Below, piece by piece: positions 25,804 to 35,568 of a stretch of DNA of 64,000 nt. Made by a program: the position numbers and the translations under genes. Within the stretch, counting starts at the first letter, position 1, and each line of letters opens with the position of its first letter. The notes beneath the pieces were generated by a model. It made no database searches. It worked only from the letters and a program-made list of their open reading frames with translations, and was not told the origin of the DNA. The stretch is from an uncultured Desulfatiglans sp. (GTDB lineage Bacteria; Desulfobacterota; DSM-4660; Desulfatiglandales; Desulfatiglandaceae), in assembly GCA_900498135.1 (NCBI GenBank), contig LR026961.1, positions 4,549,211-4,613,210 of the forward strand, in the 5' to 3' direction.

Positions 25804-28800
25804 TTATGCCGTTCGAACCTTTAATTTTCCAAGGTAAACCGTCCCGCTCCTCCCGTCAAGACTGATCCAGTCCCCGGCATTCAAAACCTGCCGGTCGAGC
25901 GAGCAGGCGCTGTCTTTTTCCATGCAGACGAGCGCCGTGCACCCCACCACGCAGGTCTTGCCGAGCCGATGGGCCACGATCGCCGCATGCGAGGTGGCTC
26001 CGCCGCGCGCGGTCAGAAGCCCGTCGGCCTCGTGGATCTCGACGATGTCGTCCGGCACGGTGTCCCCCCGCACCAGGACCAGGGGCGTCTCCGGCTCCCG
26101 GTGACGCCAGTCCGCGATCTCTTCCCGCTTGAAGACCACGCGCCCGACCATCGCGCCGCCGCTGACGCCCACGCCGTGCCCCAGCACGCGCGGCGGCTCC
26201 CCCTCCGCGATGTCGAAGGCCTGGACCTGCTTCCGCTCGCGGATCCCCATGTCGCGGGTCTGCAGAAAATAGAGGTGTTCCGGCTCAGGCCCCTCGAAGG
26301 TGAACTCCATCTCCTGCGGGGTCCAGCCGTTCTGGTCGATCAGGGTTTCAGCATAGCGCTTCAGGGCACGGAATATCCCCGGGAAGAGGGTTTCAAGGGA
26401 GCCCTCCCCGGCGCGCTCTTCCATGGCTGCCTGCTGCTCGGAGACCGGGAGGGTCGTCACCAGGCCCGAGACCACATCCTCCCCCTGATTGCCCGGGGTG
26501 AAGTCCCCCCAGAGGCGCACCATGTCGGCAGGCATCCGCGGGCTGTGGGTGAAAAGCACCCCCGCGCCCGAATCCCGCGACCGGTTGCCGAAGACCATGC
26601 CCTGCACGGTCACGGCGGTCCCCCAATCATCCGAGATCCCCATGATCTTCCGGTAGGCGGCGGCCTTCGGCGCAAACCAGGAATCGAACACCAGGTGCAC
26701 CGCAGCCATGAGTTGTTCCATCGGCTCGTCCGGAACCCGGATCCCCTGGCCGCGGACAAGCGCCGCATAGGCCAACGCGAGATCCTTCATCCGGTCGTCC
26801 GAAAACTCCCGCTTGTGGCGCACGCCGGCCGTTACCTTGTGCTCCTCCATGAGATCGTCGAAACGGTCCCGCGCGATGCCCCCCGCCATCCCGAAGGATT
26901 GCTGGAGCCGTCGAAACGTGTCCCAGGCGAACCACGCGCTGCCGCTCTCCTCCGCCAGGCGCTGCACGATCCTTTCGTCGAGGCCGATATTGAGGAAGGT
27001 CGTCATCATGCCCGGCAGCGAAATGGACGCGCCGCTTCTGACCGCCAGGAGGAGCGGCTTCTCGGGCCGGCCGAAGCCCCGTCCGGTCTCCTCTTCGAGG
27101 CGCGTGATCCCGCGCCGGAGATCCGCTTCGAAGCGGCGACGCACCGGTTCGTAATCCCGGACCAGTTCCCGGCCGCGGAAGACATCGGTCGTGACGATGA
27201 ATCCGGGGGGCACAGGCAGCCCCAGTTCCCGGATGCGGACGAGGTTCAGCCCTTTGCTCCCTAAATGGATGACGTCGTTCACCTCCGGCTCGACCGGGTG
27301 AAAGGGCGTCACGGCGCGCTGCGGCTCATAGTCCAGGAGCAGACGCAGCGACTCGGGCGGCAGCTCCTCCGACTGTTTCCTGAGCGTGTCGAGAATCCGG
27401 CCGATGAGGCGATCCAACGTCTGAAGGCCGAGCGACGAGGCGATCCGATCGCGCAGGAAGATCTCGCTTACCCGCTGGGCGAACCGTGTGCGGTCCGCCT
27501 CCCCGCCTTCCGGTTCCTGCGGGTCCCTGAAACGGGGGAGGATCCGCGTCAGAGGAACCTCGGAGGCCGCCCTCAGGAGGTTTTCCTGGTGGATGTTGTT
27601 GAAATAGTCCTGGACGATGTTCCCGACAGCCCGCGAGAAGCCCTGAAAAATGTCCACATACTGGCCGGCCGAGAACCCCCGGATCGCCAGGGAATGATCC
27701 AGGAGATTCAACTGCCGTTCGAGCTCCTTGCTCAGGATGCCGTCCACCGCAAGGGCGCGTGTGAAGAGGCGCAGGGTGTTCCGGATCTCCCGGAAGCTCC
27801 CCCGGGTGAGGAATCCGAGTTCGATCCTTTCGAGCAGGTTTTCGAAGCGCACGTTGACCAGGGCTTCGAGCCTGAAGGTCAGTCCGAGGGCATCGAATTT
27901 GGGCTCGTGGTAGCTCCCGTAGGTGGAGGGGATGTCCACCGCGAAGTGCCGCTTGTAATAGATGTCTTCCTGGGCCTCGAAGCGCTCGTCGGACAAGATC
28001 AGGTCCTTCAGCTTCTCGAGGTGGTCGAGGAGGCCTTCGAGCTGGCTGACCGGATCGGCCTCGTGGAGCGCCTCCCTGAGGCGCTCCACCCCGGGGAGGA
28101 CCCCCGGTCTGACCGCGCCGAGATAGGACTCGAGGTCGGTGTGGCCGTGTTCGTACTTTTGAAAAAGGAGGCGGTAGAGGCGGATCGCGAGCCGCACCCG
28201 TTCGGCCTCCTTGGGGTCGACATCGGAAGCCTCTGCGGCGGCATCCGCGATCGCCTCATCCGGGATGCGGAGCAGATCCTGCACACCCCGCGCCCCCGCC
28301 GCTTCGGCGGCCTGGCTGAGGACCGCGTGAACGCCGTCCAGGAAAGGGCCTTCGCTGCCGAGACGCTCATAAAGGCCTGGCGGGACATAGGGTTCGAGGG
28401 GGGCTTTCTCCCGGGTGAGCCAGTAGTGCAGAAGCCCCTCCATCAGCCCGACGATCCGGTTGCTGCTCTCGACATGGCTTTGTTTGCGAACGAAATGGAC
28501 CAGCGCGTCGCCCCGGCGCGTGATCTCATCCAGGCGCGTGCTCACGTCGCGCAGGGGGCCCTCGGCGCCGATGTCGTTGAAATAGGACGGAAAGAGACGC
28601 GCCAACTGCTTGACGAGATTGTAGACGGGGCGAACGCCGCTGTTCAGGAGCGCGGTGATGTCGCGGGGGAAGAGGTCGGTGTCCCGGATGAGGACGCCGC
28701 TCAGCCCCAGGTGGACGATCAGCGCCGACAGCAACCGCCTGCTCCAGCGCGGCTCGCATTCGATCAACCCGAGCCACGTGCGGATGTTCTGCACGTGTGC

Positions 28801-30003
28801 ATCGTTGGCCTGAAGCTGCCACTCGTCGGTGACCCCCCGGAAATCGGGCGCCTCGAAGCCCATGCCGATCGCACGGTCCTGGAAAAAGAGGATCAGCCCG
28901 CAGTCCCCGGTCTTGTAAACGGCCTGGCCGAGATTCAGGACGCAGGTCAGGGCCGTCCCCGGATAGGCGCCCGCCATGCGCTTCAGGATGGTAAAGGTCT
29001 TCTCGAGGGCCTCCCGGACCCGCTCGGGGCCCTCGTGCTCGATCAGGCGGACAAGCGTCCGGTTGATCTCGCGCAGGACGTCTTCGTGCAGAACGGCGAG
29101 CCCCTCCAGATCCATCATGTGCAGCAGGAACCAGAGCTTCCACATCCGGCCCGTCTCACCGCCGCCGCCCGCCTCCTCGATCGCCCTCGGGGCCGCTTCA
29201 TAGGCGGCTACGATCTCCCCGTAGCCGGGGAGCGCCAGGATGCGCTCGACGGTCTTCAGACCGTCCTCTTCGGAGGAGCGGAGCGCCTGTTCGAGGTCTT
29301 CGCGCGCTGCCGCCAGCCTCGCATGCCGGACATCGGCGAAGACGTCTTCGGGTACGGCATCCCCGTCCGGCGCCGCCTCGGCCCGAAACCATTCCAACGG
29401 ATCGGGCTGCGCCATCCACTCGTCATAGGCGGCCCGGTAGTAATCCGCCAGAAGGCGGCGCAGGGAGGCGACGGTGCAGTCCGGGGGCCCCGCATCGATC
29501 AGATCGCGACCCAGGCGGTTGATGCGGTAGAAACTCCGGACAAAGCGCCGGAAGAGGCCCTCCTCCAGGCACCGGATCGATTCGAACACTCGGTCCAGGA
29601 GCCCATAGAAGGCCGGGACCTCCCGGACGCCTTCCCGGATGACCTTCTGAAGCAGCAGAAGCAAGTTGTCCGCCGCATGCTGCTTGACCGATTCGCTCCC
29701 CGCGGACCCAAGCGCCATGAAGAAGATGTCGCAGTAGACCCCGGCCGCTTCGACCCCCTCGGGGTGGGTCTTCAACGCATGGAAATAGTTCAGCGCATAC
29801 CCCCGCGTCTCTTTGACGATAAAGGCCCAGTTGCGGTAGGGGTGGCAGACCTCCTCGAGGTACGTCTCGAGACCTTCCTTCAAACCCTGGAATTTTGCCA
29901 TGACCCGTTCGATCACCCGGTAGCGCTCGTCGACGGTGACATCCACGCGGGTGCAGGCCAGGTTGACTTCGAGTGCGCAAGATTCGGGCGGTTGCTTTTC
30001 CAT
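25804..30003 (-). CDS. Large PEP/pyruvate-binding (PEP synthase/PPDK-like) protein
   Basis: 1399 residues from M-E-K-Q-P-P-E-S at 30003; the frame is open 86 codons further upstream but that part is Arg-rich and not protein-like. Residues about 1-870 are a large helical region of no recognised family. The nucleotide-binding PPDK-N domain starts near 900 (G-S-K-G-L-N-L-V-R-I-R-E-L-G-L-P-V-P-P-G-F), and the phosphohistidine domain near 1340 (T-A-R-G-G-A-T-S-H-A-A-I-V-A). The TIM-barrel PEP-binding domain of PpsA/PPDK is missing. It may phosphorylate an unknown acceptor through a His, as rifampicin phosphotransferase-type proteins do. Precedes gap in the same unit. Confidence 0.75.
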   Translation of the reverse strand: MEKQPPESCALEVNLACTRVDVTVDERYRVIERVMAKFQGLKEGLETYLEEVCHPYRNWAFIVKETRGYALNYFHALKTHPEGVEAAGVYCDIFFMALGSAGSESVKQHAADNLLLLLQKVIREGVREVPAFYGLLDRVFESIRCLEEGLFRRFVRSFYRINRLGRDLIDAGPPDCTVASLRRLLADYYRAAYDEWMAQPDPLEWFRAEAAPDGDAVPEDVFADVRHARLAAAREDLEQALRSSEEDGLKTVERILALPGYGEIVAAYEAAPRAIEEAGGGGETGRMWKLWFLLHMMDLEGLAVLHEDVLREINRTLVRLIEHEGPERVREALEKTFTILKRMAGAYPGTALTCVLNLGQAVYKTGDCGLILFFQDRAIGMGFEAPDFRGVTDEWQLQANDAHVQNIRTWLGLIECEPRWSRRLLSALIVHLGLSGVLIRDTDLFPRDITALLNSGVRPVYNLVKQLARLFPSYFNDIGAEGPLRDVSTRLDEITRRGDALVHFVRKQSHVESSNRIVGLMEGLLHYWLTREKAPLEPYVPPGLYERLGSEGPFLDGVHAVLSQAAEAAGARGVQDLLRIPDEAIADAAAEASDVDPKEAERVRLAIRLYRLLFQKYEHGHTDLESYLGAVRPGVLPGVERLREALHEADPVSQLEGLLDHLEKLKDLILSDERFEAQEDIYYKRHFAVDIPSTYGSYHEPKFDALGLTFRLEALVNVRFENLLERIELGFLTRGSFREIRNTLRLFTRALAVDGILSKELERQLNLLDHSLAIRGFSAGQYVDIFQGFSRAVGNIVQDYFNNIHQENLLRAASEVPLTRILPRFRDPQEPEGGEADRTRFAQRVSEIFLRDRIASSLGLQTLDRLIGRILDTLRKQSEELPPESLRLLLDYEPQRAVTPFHPVEPEVNDVIHLGSKGLNLVRIRELGLPVPPGFIVTTDVFRGRELVRDYEPVRRRFEADLRRGITRLEEETGRGFGRPEKPLLLAVRSGASISLPGMMTTFLNIGLDERIVQRLAEESGSAWFAWDTFRRLQQSFGMAGGIARDRFDDLMEEHKVTAGVRHKREFSDDRMKDLALAYAALVRGQGIRVPDEPMEQLMAAVHLVFDSWFAPKAAAYRKIMGISDDWGTAVTVQGMVFGNRSRDSGAGVLFTHSPRMPADMVRLWGDFTPGNQGEDVVSGLVTTLPVSEQQAAMEERAGEGSLETLFPGIFRALKRYAETLIDQNGWTPQEMEFTFEGPEPEHLYFLQTRDMGIRERKQVQAFDIAEGEPPRVLGHGVGVSGGAMVGRVVFKREEIADWRHREPETPLVLVRGDTVPDDIVEIHEADGLLTARGGATSHAAIVAHRLGKTCVVGCTALVCMEKDSACSLDRQVLNAGDWISLDGRSGTVYLGKLKVRTA

Positions 30004-30259
30004 GCGGCGGCGACCCTGAAGAAGTCTGCAAAAAGGAAGCGGAGTCCGAGGGAACCTTCGAGATGGATTGACTCCGGAGGATATTTTTTTTATTTTATCA
30101 TCGCGACGGCCCCCAAGGCAATCCCCCCTTTCCCGAAGCGGCCGGTTTTCCGCTTTCCGTTGCGCTGTCCCCCCGGACCAGCTTTTCCTCGATTTCAGGC
30201 AAAGCCCTTCGCGGCCCCAGGAAAGAACCCTCAACCCTTTTTGATTCTGACGGCAGGTC

Positions 30260-30994
30260 ATGAAGGACGAAGCCGCATGGCGCAGGCGCGTCGAAGGCCA
30301 TCGCGAGAGGCTGCGTCAACGTTTTGTGGAAGGCGGGCTCGAACGCTTTTCGGATGAAGAGGTGGTGGAGTTTCTGCTGACGCTCGGAACGCCCCGGGGG
30401 GACCTCAAACCGGCGGCGAGGGAGGCCATGAAAAGCCTGGGGAGCCTTTCGGCGGTCCTTTCGGCGCCCCTCGAAAAACTGACGGCCATACCCGGGATCG
30501 GCGCCCGCAACGCCCTCTATCTCAAACTCGTTCACCAGGTCGCCGCGCGCTACCTCCGGGACCGGGCCGCCACCCAGCCCTTCTTCTCCTCGTCGCAATG
30601 CATCTTCGACTACCTGTTTCACAGCATGCGGGACCTCAAGCGCGAGGTCTTCAAGGTCCTGTTTCTGAACCGCAAGAACATGCTGATCGAGGATCGGGAT
30701 CTCTTTGCCGGATCGTTGACCGGGAGCGCCGTCTACCCCCGGGAGATCATGGGGCTGGCCCTGGAACTCAAGGCGGCCGCTCTCGTCTTCGTGCACAACC
30801 ACCCGTCCGGCGACCCCTCTCCCTCCCCGGAGGACCAGCGCCTCACGCGGGACCTCGTCTGGGCCGCAAAGCTCCTCATGATCCAGGTCCTCGACCACAT
30901 CGTGATCGGACACAACACCTATTACAGCTTCGCAGACCAGGGGCAGATCCGGCGGTATGCGGAGGATTACGACCAGCGCCTGCGCTCCATCTGA
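30260..30994 (+). CDS. radC: RadC family JAB/MPN protein
   Basis: 244 residues. An N-terminal helix-hairpin-helix part (I-P-G-I-G-A-R-N-A) is followed by the JAMM metalloprotease-like core H-N-H-P-S-G-D-P-S-P-S-P-E-D (about 175-188), with an upstream Glu in the Y-P-R-E-I-M segment. Historically called a DNA repair protein, but its activity is unproven. The start is 257 bases from the divergent PEP-binding gene, sharing a promoter region. A long GC-rich hairpin at 31161 ends the transcript region. Confidence 0.9.
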   Translation: MKDEAAWRRRVEGHRERLRQRFVEGGLERFSDEEVVEFLLTLGTPRGDLKPAAREAMKSLGSLSAVLSAPLEKLTAIPGIGARNALYLKLVHQVAARYLRDRAATQPFFSSSQCIFDYLFHSMRDLKREVFKVLFLNRKNMLIEDRDLFAGSLTGSAVYPREIMGLALELKAAALVFVHNHPSGDPSPSPEDQRLTRDLVWAAKLLMIQVLDHIVIGHNTYYSFADQGQIRRYAEDYDQRLRSI

Positions 30995-31160
30995 GAGCGC
31001 AAAGAGCAGCGCAGCCAGGGGGCGGGACGTATGCCAAAGCCCCGGAGGCGCCTCCCTCCAAAGGAGCGCCCAGGGTGCCTGCAGCAAAGGCCCATGAAAA
31101 GCGCAGCGGCCCCGGCACGGCCTCGGGAGCACCGGTCGGGGGCAAAGCCCGAAGACGCCG

Positions 31161-31194
31161 GCGGCGGCACCGTTTCGTGAACGGTCGCCGCCGC
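31161..31194. terminator. GC-rich hairpin between convergent radC and peroxiredoxin genes
   Basis: A stem of 14 pairs: GCGGCGGC-ACCGTT with AACGGT-C-GCCGCCGC, loop TCGTG, one bulged C. No T tract, so termination is likely but not classical. Confidence 0.55.
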
Positions 31195-31249
31195 GGGCAA
31201 GGGATATGGCTGATGCAGGGCCGCGGGGATGCAGCCCCTTCAAAATGCG

Positions 31250-31969
31250 CTATTCGCGCTCCATTTCCGGTTTCCAGACCTCCCAGACCTTCCCCACGAG
31301 GTCCGGCCCGGGCTTCAGGGTGAGCTTGCCGGGCCGCCATCCCGATGGGGTGGCCTCGGCCCCTTTGGTCGCTCTGACGTGCTGGAAGGCCTGAATCTGG
31401 CGAAGGGTCTCGGCGACATGGCGCCCGACCGGGGGCGTCAGGACCTCGTATCCCTGGATCACGCCGTCCGGGTCGATGATGAACCGGCCGCGGTTCTCGA
31501 CCCCGGCATCCTCATCGTACACCCCGTAGGCCAGCCCGACCTTCCCCCCACCGTCGGCAAGCATTGGGAAAGGCACGCCGTCTTTGACCATTTTGGACAA
31601 TTCGTAGTCGTTCCACATCTTGTGCACGAAGACACTGTCAACGCTCATGGACAGGACCTCGACCCCCAGTTTCTGAAACTCTGGATATCGATCGGCGACC
31701 GCCGATATCTCGGTCGCTCAGACGAAGGTGAAATCACCGGGGTAGAAGCACAACACCACCCATTTCCCCAAACACTCTGAGAGCTTTACGGCTGTGAACT
31801 CGCCCTTGTGATAGGCCGGAGCGACAAAATCGGGGGCTGGTTTTCCCACCTGGATCATCTTTCTTTCCTCCTTTGCCGGTGTCGAAGGTTGCGGTTCTTT
31901 GGCCTCGCCTGTCTGTCCGACCAAACCGCCGGTTGGACGCGCACAGCCCACTTTCGGCTTTTCCGCCAT
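31250..31969 (-). CDS. Selenocysteine-containing peroxiredoxin (AhpC/TSA, PrxU type)
   Basis: One frame of 239 codons with an internal TGA at 31718-31720. Before it: a leader with [12 protein letters not shown] and F-Y-P-G-D-F-T-F-V. After it: [14 protein letters not shown] and [11 protein letters not shown]. In ordinary peroxiredoxins the residue after F-T-F-V is the peroxidatic Cys of V-C-P-T-E, so UGA codes that residue as Sec. Frames on both sides are identical and intact. Downstream bases fold into a SECIS-like hairpin. It reduces peroxides with thiol donors. ATG 31969 follows GAGGAGG. Automatic annotation would split this gene in two. Confidence 0.92.
31684..31720 (-). promoter_or_regulatory. 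SECIS-like element of the peroxiredoxin mRNA
   Basis: Beginning at the UGA (31720-31718), the RNA folds as GAUAUC-GGC-[GGUC]-GCC-(GAUC bulge)-GAUAUC. The GGUC apical loop lies 18-21 bases after UGA. The E. coli fdhF SECIS also shows a GGUC loop at nearly this distance. An alternative 7-bp stem (31695-31701 with 31711-31717) is possible. Confidence 0.65.
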
Positions 31970-32000
31970 AGAAAACCTCCTCTATGCCATGATTAGTGAG

Positions 32001-32100
32001 TTTCCCTCCGGAAATGGTCCTTTTTCGGTTGCACCCGGTTTCCAATCCGGAAATGAGGATTTTTCTTCGCACCCTTCGGGTGCTCAGTCCCACCGCTTGC
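32001..32100 (-). repeat. Palindromic repeat copy R2 (fragment)
   Basis: Contains the terminal motif TTTCCCTCCGGAAATGG, the inner motif TTTCCAATCCGGAAATGAGG and part of the two-hairpin insert (CACCCTTCGGGTG then CCCACCGCTT). The palindrome centre and right arm are missing. Confidence 0.7.
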
Positions 32101-32242
32101 GTACCGTGAAAGATCCGGATCGACTCCTCCGTCGCCGCCGGAGCCGTCCGTCTCGATCGAGGCAGTCATGCGCCCCTAACATACCTTTCTCCGGGCAAAA
32201 GAGCAAGGATTCCCGGATGGCGGATCATCCTGCGCCCCCGGA

Positions 32243-33589
32243 TCAAATCTTGATTTCGATTTGGCCGAAGGCCCAATAGGCATCCTCATGGCTGCCGGTC
32301 TTTTCGACGAACTCGCCCGGGTAAAATCCTGCGCATCCCGCCATCAGCCCGATGCGAGGGCACACCTGATACTTCCAGATCAGATCGATCTCGTCCCCCA
32401 GTTCCGATCCGGAGGAGCCGGTCGGGTCCCACCGCATCTTTTTTCCGGTGCAGTAGTACCAGGCGTCCCGATCCTCCGCCAGGCGGAAATGGTGATAATC
32501 GAGGGACAGTTTCATCTTTTCGGCGGGTTTCACCCCCACGCCGACCTGGAGGTCCACCAGGTTCATCCAGGAAAACAGGTTCATCCGCCCGTAGTACAGA
32601 TCGATGGCGCCGAACACCCCGTCGAACGTCCCGTGTCTCCCGTCCTTGGGGTCATCGTCTCCGGAGGCGTAGCTGAGCGCGGCGGCCAGGCGCGGCTTCC
32701 AAGGCGCGGGGAAGGTGTAGCCGCCCTCGACGTTGAAGCCGAAGGCGCGAACGCTGTCCTGGCCATAATCCCCGAACTGGTAGGCGAAGGTGGAGGCGTA
32801 GTCCAGCCGATTCCACTTCCCCTTGGCATAAAAACCCACGGTCTGGACCAGCAGGTCTCCGAGCCCGGATTCGCCCTTGGTGGTCTCATCCGAATCGTAC
32901 TTGACGACGTAGAAGAGATCGAGCTTGTTATCGGGGACCGCCTTGATCTGCGCATAGGCTGCGTACGCCTTGTAGGGATAATGTTCGTCATCGAACTCGT
33001 CCTTGAGATAGAAGATGCGCTCCCCGGCAAAGACATCGACATCCACACTCTTGCTCTGCCACAGCAGCTTTCCGGCATCCCACGTGTAGCGGCCGACGTT
33101 GCCCCAGTCTCCGGGGCCAAAGATCCGGTTGTCTCCGTACTTGATAGCCTGCCTTCCCACCTTGAAGCCCAAGGGGGATTTTCCTATCTCCCGCCATTCC
33201 ATGAAGGCCTGCCGAAGGTCCAGCTCATTCAGGTAGGGGCAGCTCCGCCCGAAATCATCCTTGTCGAGATCGGAGAGAAAGAAGCGCGCATCCTGCAGCT
33301 GCACGAAAAACATCGCCTTCTGCGGAAGCCTGTAGCCCAGGTTGATCCTGACGCGCGTCAGCAGGACTTCATCGTCCCGCCCCGTCCCGTAAGTCTGGAT
33401 ATTGAACTGGTCCATATACTCATATCGAAAACGGACATTGGCGCTCAAGTCCAGCTTGCCGGGGCCGAGTTCGATCCCCTTCAACCGATCGTCCAGCCAA
33501 TCGGCCTTTGCCTCACGATGCACCGTCAACAGTCCGAAGGACCAGAGAACAAGAAAAATGATCAACACTCCAGCGGTTCTGGAAAACAT
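32243..33589 (-). CDS. Outer-membrane porin, alginate-export-domain type
   Basis: 448 residues. Signal peptide of about 30 residues (L-I-I-F-L-V-L-W-S-F-G-L-L) ending near A-K-A. The rest alternates polar and aromatic residues as in a beta-barrel and ends in I-E-I-K-I. Segments R-F-R-Y-E-Y-M-D-Q-F-N, V-G-R-Q-A-I-K-Y-G-D and F-F-V-Q-L-Q-D-A-R-F match the alginate-export family. The substrate is unknown; family members are general solute channels. It lies 24 bases upstream of the ABC ATPase stop, possibly in the same unit. Confidence 0.75.
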   Translation of the reverse strand: MFSRTAGVLIIFLVLWSFGLLTVHREAKADWLDDRLKGIELGPGKLDLSANVRFRYEYMDQFNIQTYGTGRDDEVLLTRVRINLGYRLPQKAMFFVQLQDARFFLSDLDKDDFGRSCPYLNELDLRQAFMEWREIGKSPLGFKVGRQAIKYGDNRIFGPGDWGNVGRYTWDAGKLLWQSKSVDVDVFAGERIFYLKDEFDDEHYPYKAYAAYAQIKAVPDNKLDLFYVVKYDSDETTKGESGLGDLLVQTVGFYAKGKWNRLDYASTFAYQFGDYGQDSVRAFGFNVEGGYTFPAPWKPRLAAALSYASGDDDPKDGRHGTFDGVFGAIDLYYGRMNLFSWMNLVDLQVGVGVKPAEKMKLSLDYHHFRLAEDRDAWYYCTGKKMRWDPTGSSGSELGDEIDLIWKYQVCPRIGLMAGCAGFYPGEFVEKTGSHEDAYWAFGQIEIKI

Positions 33590-33612
33590 AACCCTTTCCT
33601 TTCTGACGTTTA

Positions 33613-34635
33613 TCAGTCGTTCATTACCATCATATGTTCCGGCGGAATATGTATCCTGACGCGGTCTCCGGTGTGGAAAACCCGCTCGGTCGATGTATGG
33701 ATGACCAATGGCATGTCACCGTCGACCGTGATCTCGTTGAAATAGGGCTTTTCGAGCGTGTGGGTCACCGTCACAACAACCCCCTGTTTCTCGTTGCCGT
33801 TTTCACTCTCCAGGACCTCGATGTGCTCCGGCCTGACCACGGCAATGACCCTTCCTTTGAACGGGCTATTCTTTTCGAAGCGATGCTCCCCGATCCGGAT
33901 CACCGATCCGTCGCTCTCAGCTGGGAAGATGTTCTGGGATTTCACAAACCTCGCCACGAAGGCATTCTTCGGGCTGGACATGATCTCCTTCAGCGTGCCG
34001 ATTTGAACCAGCCGTCCACCGTCCATGATGGCGACACGGTCGGAGACATCGGCGGCCTCTTCGAAGTTGTGGCAGACGTGAATGAAGGTCGCATTCACCT
34101 TGCGCTGAATCTGCCTCAATTCTTTTGCCATCTCCCCCCTCAGATTCTCATCCAGGGCGCTCAAGGGCTCATCCAGGAGGAGCAGCCTCGGGTCCGTCGC
34201 CAGAGCACGTCCCAGGGCGACCCGCTGCTTCTCGCCGCCGCTCAGATTGAGGGGCATGCGATGACGGATATAGTCGATCCGGAGCAGTGAGATCATCTCC
34301 GAAACGACCTGGGCGATTTGATCCGCAGGCATCCTCCTCGCCTCCAGGCCGTAGGCGATGTTCTTTTCGACCGTCAGATTGGGGAACAGGGCGTAGTCCT
34401 GCGGGACATAACCTATGTTCCGCTCCTCCGGATAAAGGGAGGTCACGTCCTCTCCATCCACCAGGATGGTGCCGTTATCCGGCTTGTAGATCCCCGCGAT
34501 GTATTCGATCAGGACCGTCTTGCCGGCGCCGGTCGAGCCGAGGATGGAAAAATACTCCCCTTTGGGCACCTTCAGATCGATATCGTGGAGTGTGAATCCC
34601 CCCAGATTTCCACCGAGCTTTTTGACATCAAGCAT
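33613..34635 (-). CDS. Tungstate/molybdate-type ABC transporter ATP-binding protein
   Basis: 340 residues. Walker A G-S-T-G-A-G-K-T (about 32-39), signature L-S-G-G-E-K-Q-R (about 131-138), Walker B L-L-L-L-D-E-P. A TOBE-like domain fills the C-terminus (I-A-V-V-R-P-E-H-I-E-V). Similar to WtpC/ModC. It powers import by the two permeases directly upstream. Operon order: binding protein, repeat R3, permease, permease, ATPase, then porin. Anion specificity (Mo, W or sulfate) is not decidable here. Confidence 0.85.
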   Translation of the reverse strand: MLDVKKLGGNLGGFTLHDIDLKVPKGEYFSILGSTGAGKTVLIEYIAGIYKPDNGTILVDGEDVTSLYPEERNIGYVPQDYALFPNLTVEKNIAYGLEARRMPADQIAQVVSEMISLLRIDYIRHRMPLNLSGGEKQRVALGRALATDPRLLLLDEPLSALDENLRGEMAKELRQIQRKVNATFIHVCHNFEEAADVSDRVAIMDGGRLVQIGTLKEIMSSPKNAFVARFVKSQNIFPAESDGSVIRIGEHRFEKNSPFKGRVIAVVRPEHIEVLESENGNEKQGVVVTVTHTLEKPYFNEITVDGDMPLVIHTSTERVFHTGDRVRIHIPPEHMMVMND

Positions 34636-34647
34636 GATTTGATCTCC

Positions 34648-35568
34648 TTACCACACATAGCCCTTTGCCCCGATGCGGTGCATGGCGTAGACCGAAAGCC
34701 CCCCCACGAGCACCAGGACAAAGGCCAGAGCAAAGCCGTATTCCACGTTGCCGAACTCCACCTGGGCCCAGACGGCCACCGAAACCCAGTCGGCCTGATC
34801 CATCTGCAGCATTTTGGTCAGATCCGAAAACCGCGACGGAGGCAATTCCCGAAAGGTCCCGCAGAAGAAGAGGACCGCGCTGAACTCCGCCATTGCCCGA
34901 GTCCACGCCAGGATGATCCCGGCCACGATCCCGCTTTTGGCCAGAGGCAGGGTCACCGTGCGAAAGGCGCGGTAGCGATTACTGCCGAGCGACCGGGCGA
35001 TCTGCTCGAAGCGCGGATTGACGCTGTCGAAGGCGGCCTTCCAGGCGCTCATTCCGAACGCGAAAGAGAGCACCAGTGATGCGATGACCATGCCCGGAAA
35101 GATGCTGTGGGCGAACTTGAAGCCCAGGGCCTGCTGCAATTTCCACAAGGGGCCGTAGTTGAACATCACGATCAGGCAGATGCCGATGACTGAGCCGGGC
35201 ATCACCATCAGGGAAGAGAAAAGGACATCGATGAAGGATTTGCCGGGGATCTTGTACCGTGAAAGCCCATAGGCCGCGGGGATGCCCAGCACGGCCGCGA
35301 TGAAGGTCGTGAGGACAGTGATCGCGAAGGTCAGATTGAGCGACTTCCAGAAATAGGCATCCTTCCAGAATCCGCCTCCGAACTCGTTCATGATCTCCCG
35401 ATCCTCGCCCCATACCTCGGTGATTTCACGGGTTTCCACGGCTGCCTGATCTACGAAGAGCTGATCCAGGTTGCTCAGGAACAGGTAGGCGGAATAGAAG
35501 AACAGCAGACCGGCAAAAAAGGTGAAAAACAGATTGAACAGGCTGCGGCTGCGCCTTTTACCAGACAT
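34648..35568 (-). CDS. ABC transporter permease (tungstate/molybdate type) 2
   Basis: 306 residues with about six helices. The coupling loop of binding-protein-dependent permeases is E-Q-I-A-R-S-L-G-S-N-R-Y-R-A-F. A long periplasmic loop follows the first helix (about 35-65). Its start overlaps the end of the upstream permease by 11 bases, so the pair is translationally coupled and probably heterodimeric. Confidence 0.85.
   Translation of the reverse strand: MSGKRRSRSLFNLFFTFFAGLLFFYSAYLFLSNLDQLFVDQAAVETREITEVWGEDREIMNEFGGGFWKDAYFWKSLNLTFAITVLTTFIAAVLGIPAAYGLSRYKIPGKSFIDVLFSSLMVMPGSVIGICLIVMFNYGPLWKLQQALGFKFAHSIFPGMVIASLVLSFAFGMSAWKAAFDSVNPRFEQIARSLGSNRYRAFRTVTLPLAKSGIVAGIILAWTRAMAEFSAVLFFCGTFRELPPSRFSDLTKMLQMDQADWVSVAVWAQVEFGNVEYGFALAFVLVLVGGLSVYAMHRIGAKGYVW

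Noticed and set aside
27265-30357. A 1030-codon plus-strand frame opposite the PEP-binding gene.
   Set aside because: It is the antisense shadow of GC-rich coding DNA, with Arg/Pro/Gly-rich sequence and no domain.
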